A stretch of 64,000 bases of DNA from Aliivibrio finisterrensis (GTDB taxonomy: Bacteria; Pseudomonadota; Gammaproteobacteria; Enterobacterales; Vibrionaceae). A model generated the notes under the pieces. It had not been told where the DNA came from. It saw nothing but the letters and a program-made list of their open reading frames with translations, and ran no database searches. Positions 31,809 through 39,575 of the stretch are shown here, in pieces. The stretch is taken from the NCBI RefSeq assembly GCF_008933155.1, contig NZ_WBVP01000001.1, positions 186,001 through 250,000 of the forward strand. Direction: 5' to 3'. The position numbers and the translations under genes were made by a program. The stretch's first letter is position 1, and the number at the start of each line of letters is the position of its first letter.

Positions 31809-31921
31809 ACAAGAGTTTCACTTGTGAGTTAATTGCATCGCTTATAGATTAGATTCAATAGCTCATTTAATTTGTTTACATAAAAATCAGACCTATATTC
31901 TGAAAACAGCAAACGACAAAC

Positions 31922-31961
31922 AAAAAATTACCGATGTGACAAAAGGTATCATCGGTATTTT
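31922..31961. terminator. Bidirectional terminator between ybaM and the diguanylate cyclase
   Basis: TACCGATG / CATCGGTA stem with a 13-base loop, flanked by A and T runs on both sides; it serves two convergent genes. Confidence 0.75.
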
Positions 31962-31992
31962 CAAGAAATAAAAATATATCTGCATAAAAGAA

Positions 31993-33909
31993 TTATGCAA
32001 TTTGTGTCATCATTTCATCAGAACTAAAGCAATATATTTGATTTCGCCCTGAGGCTTTTGATTCGTATAAAGCAAGATCAGCACGTTTATAACTGGCTTC
32101 ACGGCTATTACAAATATCAGTGATGCCAGCACTAATGGTTACTTTAATATGGTCATTTAAACTGACTGCTACCCGCAATCTATTTAAAATAATTTCTGCT
32201 TCTTGTAATTGAGTATTAGGCAAAATAACGGCAAATTCTTCTCCACCAATACGCGCAACAAAATCACTACGACGACTTTCTGAGCCTAGCATTCTAGCCA
32301 CTTCAGTAATCACTTTGTCACCAACGTCATGACCATATTTATCATTAATTTGCTTAAAATAATCAATATCGATAATAGCTAAACACGACGACTCGATCCC
32401 TTTCATAAATGAATCATTCGCTATAATATCCGAAAATTCACGTTCAAACTTACGTCGATTCCAGCACTGGGTTAGTGGATCTTTTTCACTCAACTCCCGA
32501 AGGCGATTTTCTAGCCCTTTTCTCTCTGTAATATCAACAAATGAGGCAATGAAATACTCTCTCTTGCCATCATTATTACAAATAGCTTGTATACGTAATA
32601 TCTCCGTTAATAAGCTGCCATCTTTTCGCTTATTGGTAACCTCACCTTCCCATAACCCTTCAGACTGAATAGTTTTCCACATTGCTGAGTAAAAATTTTT
32701 ATTATGCACTCCAGATTGGAACATAGATGGTGATTGCCCGATGACCTCCTCCTCTGTCCACCCACTCAATCGAGTAAACTCTTCATTTACTTTAATAATA
32801 CGATTATTTTTATCGGTAATAACTATCGCTGACATACCATTTAATGCAGCTAGTGCTAACTGACTTTCAAGACTTGTTGTTCTATGTTTGGCTATATAAC
32901 GCGCAATTAAGATAGAAATGAAAGTAACAAATAATACTGTCAAAATAGCTTCATAAATAATAAATGTTAATTCATGGTCTAAGTTTGCCGTTGCTAAGTT
33001 ATTCTCACTTCTTAATATTAAATAAAGTGAATTACTATCAAAATCACCACCAAAAGTAACCTTTACAAAGGAGTAAAAAGATTGCTTATCTGCAAACTCC
33101 CCTGCATTCTGAGTTTTCATTTTTTGCCATAACTCAGGCGTCTCAATAAGAACATTATGAATATCTCGCTCAGTAATAAGATGACCCAATGTTTTTTGTT
33201 TATCTTGAGAGGTAAGGTAATAACCTTCTTCATTTACAAAATCTAATTGATACCCGACCTCTAGTGAAGCTTCTACTTGCGCTACGATTTCATAAACATC
33301 TAAATTAAAAACAAGATAACCTTTACGATCACTATCTATTTCAACAGGGGTGAATATGCGTAAGGAGGGCTGTAACGGAGTAACAACTTTTCCATTCTCA
33401 ACTTCTAAATCAATCCCAAAAAAGCCAAGAGTATCTGCTTTGAGCGTTTGTGCATAAATAAAGTAATCTCGATATGATTTATCTTGAAGTTCACTTATAG
33501 GAACGATTTCGATCCCATTTTCCTCTTTATTAATACGAGATATCTCTTTTCCATCAACCCCAATAAAACGTATTTGTGAAATATAAGAATAGTTAGTCGC
33601 GGTAAGTGCCCAAATTGATTCAAGCAGTGACCTATTTTTAAATGAAGGATCTTGGATAAATTCTAATAATACCCGATTGTCTGATAGAAGCTTTAAAGAA
33701 GTACTTAACTCTGAAGTAATAAAGTACACCTCTTTTTGGCTAAAATTGAGCTGATGTTTAGCTGCGCTTTCTCTTTGGAATTGAATCGCATTCAACTCTG
33801 TCTGATATTGGCCCCACAGATAAAAGATAGGAGTGACTCCTATCAATAAAATAGTGATAACGAAGTATTTTATTTGTTTGTAAATTATACGATTAGTCAA
33901 AATAGCCAA
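31993..33909 (-). CDS. Membrane sensor diguanylate cyclase (Cache-like, PAS, GGDEF)
   Basis: A 638-residue protein. TM1 (about 14-31) and TM2 (about 318-338) bracket a periplasmic sensor of about 285 residues resembling a double Cache domain. The cytoplasm then has a PAS domain (NGMSAIVITDKNNRIIKVNEEFTRLSGW onwards, about 352-470) with its PAC block, and a GGDEF domain (about 480-632). The active-site loop is GGEEF, and an RxxD inhibitory site (RRSD) stands five residues before it. It should therefore be an active, product-inhibited c-di-GMP synthase responding to a periplasmic signal. No EAL domain. Confidence 0.9.
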   Translation of the reverse strand: MAILTNRIIYKQIKYFVITILLIGVTPIFYLWGQYQTELNAIQFQRESAAKHQLNFSQKEVYFITSELSTSLKLLSDNRVLLEFIQDPSFKNRSLLESIWALTATNYSYISQIRFIGVDGKEISRINKEENGIEIVPISELQDKSYRDYFIYAQTLKADTLGFFGIDLEVENGKVVTPLQPSLRIFTPVEIDSDRKGYLVFNLDVYEIVAQVEASLEVGYQLDFVNEEGYYLTSQDKQKTLGHLITERDIHNVLIETPELWQKMKTQNAGEFADKQSFYSFVKVTFGGDFDSNSLYLILRSENNLATANLDHELTFIIYEAILTVLFVTFISILIARYIAKHRTTSLESQLALAALNGMSAIVITDKNNRIIKVNEEFTRLSGWTEEEVIGQSPSMFQSGVHNKNFYSAMWKTIQSEGLWEGEVTNKRKDGSLLTEILRIQAICNNDGKREYFIASFVDITERKGLENRLRELSEKDPLTQCWNRRKFEREFSDIIANDSFMKGIESSCLAIIDIDYFKQINDKYGHDVGDKVITEVARMLGSESRRSDFVARIGGEEFAVILPNTQLQEAEIILNRLRVAVSLNDHIKVTISAGITDICNSREASYKRADLALYESKASGRNQIYCFSSDEMMTQIA

Positions 33910-34203
33910 CTTTTTTTATTTATCATATCAAATAAACAAAAAAAAATTAGTGATCACCCTCTAATAGTCATCACGAACACATTGATTTCGTTCGTTTTAT
34001 GAATGAGATCATTTATATGATGAAAAATAAATAGGACCATAATTATGCCCATTGCATCATGACATAAATAATAATCCTTACGCTACCAACCACATAAGAC
34101 GCTTATTAATTAACCACTTAACTGCTTTTTATTGATTTCTGCTTGCATTATTTATAGCTATGTACAATAATCTGTTCCGTTCTTAACGAACTACAGAATC
34201 AAT

Positions 34204-34310
34204 GGAGGCCCTGGTCCTCCCGCAACACTAACTCGTGAACTCGGTCAGGCCTGGAAGGGAGCAGCCGCAGCGGGCGACGTGTGTGCCGGGATGTGGCTGG
34301 GGCTTCCACC
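34204..34310 (+). ncRNA. ffs: Signal recognition particle 4.5S RNA
   Basis: About 107 nt with the conserved SRP domain IV: GGTCAGGCCTGGAAGGGAGC and GCAGC on one side, GTGTGCCGGGATGTGGCTG on the other, including the GGAA tetraloop region. The ends GGAGGCC and GGCTTCC pair to close the hairpin. This is the small bacterial form that works with Ffh. A TACAAT -10 lies about 36 bases upstream (34163-34168), without a strong -35. Confidence 0.93.
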
Positions 34311-34316
34311 TATTTA

Positions 34317-34344
34317 AAACGCCGCTTTTATTAGCGGCGTTTTA
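34317..34344 (+). terminator. Terminator after ffs
   Basis: AAAACGCCGC / GCGGCGTTTT perfect stem with an 8-base loop, immediately after the 4.5S RNA. Confidence 0.9.
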
Positions 34345-34891
34345 GTATCTAAATTACAAGCTTTTCGGCCTAATCTTCCCTTAAGTTGTAAGTTTGCAGC
34401 ATGAAGGCAAATATCATGTGCAGTCGTACACTAAAACCATCTCAAGTAAAAATATTAGCAAATTTATAACACTGAAGAATGAATCAATCATTCGTACAGT
34501 ATCTATGCTTTCACTAACCACTAACGTGCTTTTTACTTTCATCGCCCCTACCCAAAAAATTTATGGCTTTAGAGTCGATAAAATCCCTCTACTTTATAAT
34601 CATATTAAGAACGCTTTGTGAGGAATTTCAATAGGTTTCAATGGGATACTTGAACTTATAAATAAGTAATTAAGACTTAATTAGATGGCTTCTAATACCA
34701 CTTATCAAATAGTATATTTTGTAAAAATAATCCAAAGGTTCTGATAGACATTAAGTGCTATAAAAATCTACAAAATTAAAAAAAAGGAACTATAATAAGA
34801 AAATACATAATTCATTTTAATGATTTTACATCTCATTATAATACATATAAAACCATTAAAATTTAGTTACTCAGGCATATAAGGAAATAGA
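34345..34891. other. Intergenic region upstream of the motor-like operon
   Basis: About 550 bases, becoming extremely AT-rich toward the right. A 75-codon TTG-initiated frame (34394-34621) has no ribosome site or recognisable domain and is not called. The promoter of the following operon should lie near 34800-34870; AAGGAAA (34880-34886) is its ribosome site. Confidence 0.4.
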
Positions 34892-35875
34892 ATGCTAATA
34901 TTATATATAATAAATATTGCCACAATCATTGTAGCTTCTATATGTGTAATTTATCTAAATTCCAATTTATACTTATTAATTCTACTTTGTAGTCTCCTTG
35001 CTATAAATGTTGCCTCTGTATTTTTCTTTAAAAAGTTTCAATTAAAAACCTGTATCGCATCTCAATTTTTAATATTGTTTACTTCTTGCATTTTTAGTAC
35101 ATTCTGGATATACGAACTATTGACATCAGGATTTTCAAGCAAACTTAGAATTATTCTCATAACACTATCTTTTAGTGTTATGTCATATATGATTATTTAC
35201 TCAGCAAATATGTTTAAGAATAATGGGTTGTTTCTTGATAAATTTAAAAAAATTGATATCTCCTCTTTCTTAGTTTCAATTCCTATTACATTATTCACTC
35301 TAACACAAATATATTTATATAAAGACAGTTACTTAATTCTAGTTAGCGATAAGTTTTTGGACCGTGGTATTATCCCACCAATAACTTTATATTTATTTTA
35401 TTCTTGTATTATCGAGTGTATGTCTATATTAATTAGTAGTAAAATAAAAATGATTCGATTAAATAAAAATCCTTCTATTTTTATAGCTGACTTAAATGCT
35501 CTAAAGCTAAATAACATCAATGATAAAGCGATTGATATTTATCTTTCTCAATTATATTCTCATCATTATCGAAAGTTTCAACTCCCGCACTTTATTAATT
35601 GGTCAATTCCGATCCTCGGATTTATTGGTACCGTCTTAGGTATTTCTCTATCATCAGAAAGTATTCAACAGATCATGTCCAGCAATGGCGATGTGCAAAA
35701 TATCACCCAAGGTATTAGCCAGGCGATAGCACCTCTAGGCATCGCATTTGATACAACATTGATAGCGCTCTCCCTTGGGATAATCTCTACATTTTTTACC
35801 ATTATTTCATCTAATTCTGAAGACGCATTTATTTCTCAACTTGAGATTGAGCTAAGTAATAAAAAATATGAATAA
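34892..35875 (+). CDS. MotA/TolQ/ExbB-family channel protein of an uncharacterised motor-like operon
   Basis: A 327-residue polytopic protein. Residues 237-256 (SIPILGFIGTVLGIS) and 280-303 (APLGIAFDTTLIALSLG) are the two channel helices of the MotA/TolQ/ExbB family, with the GTVLG turn and the polar Asp-Thr-Thr in the last helix. About six additional hydrophobic segments precede them, so it is larger than ExbB (3 TM) and MotA (4 TM). The tail after the last helix is only about 20 residues, unlike the long tail of ZorA. It overlaps the next gene by 8 bases. I infer a proton or sodium channel forming the stator ring. Unusually AT-rich codon use relative to flanking housekeeping genes. Confidence 0.75.
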   Translation: MLILYIINIATIIVASICVIYLNSNLYLLILLCSLLAINVASVFFFKKFQLKTCIASQFLILFTSCIFSTFWIYELLTSGFSSKLRIILITLSFSVMSYMIIYSANMFKNNGLFLDKFKKIDISSFLVSIPITLFTLTQIYLYKDSYLILVSDKFLDRGIIPPITLYLFYSCIIECMSILISSKIKMIRLNKNPSIFIADLNALKLNNINDKAIDIYLSQLYSHHYRKFQLPHFINWSIPILGFIGTVLGISLSSESIQQIMSSNGDVQNITQGISQAIAPLGIAFDTTLIALSLGIISTFFTIISSNSEDAFISQLEIELSNKKYE

Positions 35876-36374
35876 AAAGAAGAAATCAGAGATCGGAGAA
35901 AGTATTGCAAGCATTGAAGTTTTTGGTGGTGTTTTTGCCTTACTTATTGTCCTTTACGTTATCATGAATGTTTTTTCATCTTTTCGATTGGAAGAGAGGC
36001 TCGATGCTCTTTCTAATGATGGAGAATATAAAATTAGCTGGGGGGAAAATGGAGAGGGTTATGTTGTTATTGCCTACCCTGACAGTTTATTTATTATTGA
36101 AAATGGTAAGTTTTTAAAATCAGAATCAATTTGTAATCAAGAAGGTGCTTTTGTTAATTATGCTAACACTGTTTATTCTGTAGCTAAAAATCAAATTATA
36201 TTTGCAATACTAGAAAATGGAGTGACGACAATGAAACAGGCTAGAGACTGCCTTCAAAAAGTTTATCCAAATAAACGTGTATCTATTGGATGGATAGTTA
36301 TTGATGACCAAACGATGAAATCAATAAAGTTAAATGATTTACCTTATTATATGAAAGATAATAATGAACGGTAA
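35868..36374 (+). CDS. ExbD/MotB-like single-TM protein, Glu variant
   Basis: A 168-residue protein: a short basic cytoplasmic tail (MNKKKKSEIGES), one TM (about 17-38, IEVFGGVFALLIVLYVIMNVF) and a small periplasmic domain. In ExbD, TolR and MotB an Asp opens this helix and carries the ion; here the equivalent position is Glu17. The periplasmic part (about 40-168) shows no OmpA peptidoglycan-binding motif. The YSVAKNQIIFAILENGVTTMKQARD...GWIVID region resembles the small ExbD/TolR-type fold only vaguely. Overlaps its neighbours by 8 and 11 bases, so it is translated together with them. Confidence 0.65.
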   Translation: MNKKKKSEIGESIASIEVFGGVFALLIVLYVIMNVFSSFRLEERLDALSNDGEYKISWGENGEGYVVIAYPDSLFIIENGKFLKSESICNQEGAFVNYANTVYSVAKNQIIFAILENGVTTMKQARDCLQKVYPNKRVSIGWIVIDDQTMKSIKLNDLPYYMKDNNER

Positions 36375-37944
36375 ATTTAAAACATTTTCTTCTTTTGGTA
36401 TGGTCTTATCCGATATTTTAGCAAACGGAGTGATTGTTTTGCTCATTCTTATAATGACTACTATCTTAATTGAGAGCGAGAAAGAAAAACAAAAAATTGA
36501 AAAAGCAAAAGATATTACCGTGGTACTAAGTAGAGAAATTATGTCATCATTAGTAATGAACTCATTAAAAACCAGTCCACCTTCCATCCTTCATGATTAT
36601 CATGAAAGTCAATTAGATAAGAGAATAATAAAAGAAAACATTCCTATTTTTGAATTAGTGAATGGTGGTGTTTATGAAGTAGCGTCAAAGAAATTTTGGA
36701 ACAGAAATTTGTTATTGACTCAAAATTCCCCACTTGATGAATACTTATCTAAATTACCAATCATAGATAAAAATTTATTTCGAGTTGATATTTATAGCAT
36801 TAATAACTTCCATGTTTTTATGTCCATTCTACGAAGCCATAATATGAAGCCTAGGCATTGGCACTTTGTAGGTGAAACTTCTTCAAGTAACTATGAGTTG
36901 TCTAAGGATCAAAAATCAATATATTCTGGAATTAATTCTGATCCTAATGCATCACAAGATTTAGGGTCTGCTGGCGAAGACGACCTTCTAGATGCCCCAA
37001 ATGACAGTGATAGCACTGCACTATCCGAAAATAGCACAAATGATGATAACAACAATATTATTGAGCTGAGCGAAATTAGTGATCAAAACGAAATAAATGA
37101 AAATGGTATTTTTGAAAAATTTGACAATAACATCAGCATTGGAAATAACAGTCAATCTTCTGATTCATATAGTGAGTTTGTCACGAATAATCCTGCTCAG
37201 TTATCGCTGCAGGTAGCAGGGATCCCGAGCAATAATACAAACATGGATCTTAGTGTAATGGATTTATTAATCACTACTTACGCCACGATGTTACATTCAA
37301 ATCAAGCACTAAGAGAAGGGAAGTTTTCCTCTTTAGAGGATATTCAATCCTATGATATCGATGTAATCAAAGAAAAAATAAAAGAGACTGAACAATTTAA
37401 ATTGTGGGCAAGTAATATTTTATTTCTTAAAAATTTACCAAGGAGTAATACACTCTTTATTGATAGAAAAAAAAGTGAGAACAACTATACGAGTATAGGG
37501 CTTTTACTGGACCGCTATCAAGATTCCGTGACAATTTATAATACCAAGGGTCCTCTTGAAATAAATGCACAAAATAAAGAGTTTATTAAGATGAACCTGA
37601 ATACTTATCCCGTTATTCATAAGGGGAATCGAGTCCATTTAACACCAAATTCAATTTTAACCTACGTTGACGAATATCCACTATCAGCCAATCAATGGCG
37701 GTTAGTTGCCCTTTTTGATATGGAAAATTCACAAATAACTCTAGGGCTTTTATTCTCTTCTTTTGATAAAAAAGCGCAAGAATTAAATATTAAATCGGAA
37801 GAGAACAAACCAAGTATAAAGGGGAAATATATTGTTTCTACAAAACCGTCTATCCCTGATGTAATTGAAACATTCTCGATTATTTTAATTTTGCTTATAA
37901 GTCTCTCTTTATTTTCAATTTATAGAAAAATAATAGGAAGATAA
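36364..37944 (+). CDS. Large periplasmic protein with ExbD-like N-terminal TM, Asp variant
   Basis: A 526-residue protein of unknown family. N-terminal TM (about 11-36) reads LSDILANGVIVLLILIM; Asp17 stands where ExbD/MotB carry the proton-binding Asp. After a short charged heptad-like stretch comes a periplasmic domain (about 60-180), then an Asp/Ser/Asn-rich low-complexity linker (about 190-285), a second folded domain (about 300-480), and a C-terminal TM (about 500-520) with basic end. It is longer than any ExbD/TolR and might be the GldM-like force-transmitting partner. Overlaps the preceding gene by 11 bases and ends one base before the next. Confidence 0.55.
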   Translation: MNGKFKTFSSFGMVLSDILANGVIVLLILIMTTILIESEKEKQKIEKAKDITVVLSREIMSSLVMNSLKTSPPSILHDYHESQLDKRIIKENIPIFELVNGGVYEVASKKFWNRNLLLTQNSPLDEYLSKLPIIDKNLFRVDIYSINNFHVFMSILRSHNMKPRHWHFVGETSSSNYELSKDQKSIYSGINSDPNASQDLGSAGEDDLLDAPNDSDSTALSENSTNDDNNNIIELSEISDQNEINENGIFEKFDNNISIGNNSQSSDSYSEFVTNNPAQLSLQVAGIPSNNTNMDLSVMDLLITTYATMLHSNQALREGKFSSLEDIQSYDIDVIKEKIKETEQFKLWASNILFLKNLPRSNTLFIDRKKSENNYTSIGLLLDRYQDSVTIYNTKGPLEINAQNKEFIKMNLNTYPVIHKGNRVHLTPNSILTYVDEYPLSANQWRLVALFDMENSQITLGLLFSSFDKKAQELNIKSEENKPSIKGKYIVSTKPSIPDVIETFSIILILLISLSLFSIYRKIIGR

Positions 37945-37945
37945 T

Positions 37946-39388
37946 ATGAAACGTTATTTATATTTTATGTTATTTATATTTTTTATTTTCATTATGTTCA
38001 TTTCATCTAGTCTATTATTTAGAACGTTAAAAATCAGCACTGACTCTGTCGAATTTATACACGATGAAAAACAATTGCATCCATTAGATGAAATATTATT
38101 TCAATACAATAATTTCATTCATAAACACCCATTTATAAAAAAATCTTTAATTATTCCAGAAAGTGCATTTGTTATTAAAAATAAATACATCCATCAATGT
38201 GAAGTTTCACAAAAAGAATTTAACCTTTACCTCAATAGTTATAATGATACTAAATCCACAACTTTTAATCACCGGATCAGCGGTCAATTAAACTCTCCAG
38301 CTACAGGTATCGATTTTGAACAAGCAAAACGTTATTGTAGCAGTAGAGGTGGTCGATTACCTACCGCATCAGAATGGGAAGCAGCAGCTAAGGGGCTAAA
38401 AAATAATTTATACCCCTGGGGAAATACTTTTATATATGATGACTTTCCCTATTTAGACCCATTGCTCAATACTACAAAAAGTTGTGCTAAAATCACTAAT
38501 ACTGCAACAACTAATCAGATTTATGATCTTGGGGGAAATGTTTCAGAATGGGTTGTTCTAAATAATAAAGCAGCGATAAAAGGACCGAATGGTTTTGATA
38601 AAGATCCCTATTTATCTGCTCTAAATTTTACAATTCGCTTAATAGATCCAAATAAAAAAAGTAACCGGCTAGGATTTAGATGCATTTTTGACTTATTTCC
38701 AAAAGGTGAAAAAATAAGTAAGATACCCGACGGAAATTATACATTAGGAGTACCTAAAGACTCTAACTTCGCAACTGCCGCTAGTTTATTAAATGAAGAT
38801 GCATTTTATTCTATTGTGCGTAAGATTAGGAATACCAAATCGAATTCATCGATAAATGTTGGTATCCACGAAATAACTGTCGCTCAATACAACCGATTTT
38901 TAATGGACCCACTAATCCATTTCAATCTATTTTCTTCTAAAAACCAGCCTTACGATCATTCCTATATTCCTTTAAATTGGGAATCACAATTATTATTTCC
39001 AAAAAAACCGGTGACGGGCGTTGATTGGTGGTCTGCTTATGCTTTTGCTTCATGGAGTGGTGGGCGACTTCCTACACAAGAAGAATGGAGCTATCTATTT
39101 TTAAAATCTCTCTCTCCTGGAACTCAACAAAGCAAAAACATCACAATTCTCGAAGACGCGTCTTCCAATTGTCCATCTTCAAAAACGTCGATTTGTGGAC
39201 TAAATAGTCACGTTTCTGAATGGAGTTCTAGTATTTCTTTTAACCAGGAAGGAACAACAGAAGCTATCTATAAAGGTGGTAATTATAAGATCCCTTCAGA
39301 GCAAACTAACAATCCCAATTATATGCAAAGTTTGTCACCATATTACCGCTCAGACACGCTCGGCTTTAGGGTAGTGAACGATAATTAA
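37946..39388 (+). CDS. Membrane-anchored protein with two formylglycine-generating-enzyme (SUMF1) domains
   Basis: A 480-residue protein with an N-terminal TM anchor (about 5-28) and two tandem FGE-sulfatase/SUMF1 domains in the periplasm. Copy 1 (about 70-255): CEVSQKEFNLYL, GIDFEQAKRYCSSRGGRLPTASEWEAA, YPWGN, YDLGGNVSEW, RLGFRC. Copy 2 (about 265-480): IHEITVAQYNRFL, GVDWWSAYAFASWSGGRLPTQEEW, GLNSHVSEW, LGFRV. The copper-binding Cys pair of true formylglycine enzymes is not seen, so a structural, non-catalytic role like that of GldK is more likely (inference). Last gene of the four-gene operon. Confidence 0.8.
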   Translation: MKRYLYFMLFIFFIFIMFISSSLLFRTLKISTDSVEFIHDEKQLHPLDEILFQYNNFIHKHPFIKKSLIIPESAFVIKNKYIHQCEVSQKEFNLYLNSYNDTKSTTFNHRISGQLNSPATGIDFEQAKRYCSSRGGRLPTASEWEAAAKGLKNNLYPWGNTFIYDDFPYLDPLLNTTKSCAKITNTATTNQIYDLGGNVSEWVVLNNKAAIKGPNGFDKDPYLSALNFTIRLIDPNKKSNRLGFRCIFDLFPKGEKISKIPDGNYTLGVPKDSNFATAASLLNEDAFYSIVRKIRNTKSNSSINVGIHEITVAQYNRFLMDPLIHFNLFSSKNQPYDHSYIPLNWESQLLFPKKPVTGVDWWSAYAFASWSGGRLPTQEEWSYLFLKSLSPGTQQSKNITILEDASSNCPSSKTSICGLNSHVSEWSSSISFNQEGTTEAIYKGGNYKIPSEQTNNPNYMQSLSPYYRSDTLGFRVVNDN

Positions 39389-39575
39389 CATCTAACCAAC
39401 CATACTGCATCCTCCATCAAAAAATATGTATGTTTGTTAACCTAGATTGATTTTATTGCGAAGTGCTCCGTATTTTATGAACCGTCTCTAGCATATATGT
39501 ATTTATATCCTAATCTTATTTCACATCAATTATAAAGATGATTGATGGTTTTTGAATTACCTTTAAGGATATGAA

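Noticed and set aside
34394-34621. 75-codon frame between ffs and the motor-like operon
   Set aside because: TTG start, no ribosome site, no recognisable domain, in AT-rich sequence directly after a terminator.
34892-36374. Zorya defence system (ZorAB)
   Set aside because: The first two genes are MotA- and MotB/ExbD-like, but the channel protein lacks the long cytoplasmic tail of ZorA, the partner lacks an OmpA-like domain, and no ZorC/D/E genes follow.
37946-39388. Active sulfatase-modifying (formylglycine-generating) enzyme
   Set aside because: No sulfatase gene nearby and the catalytic Cys pair is not visible in either domain.
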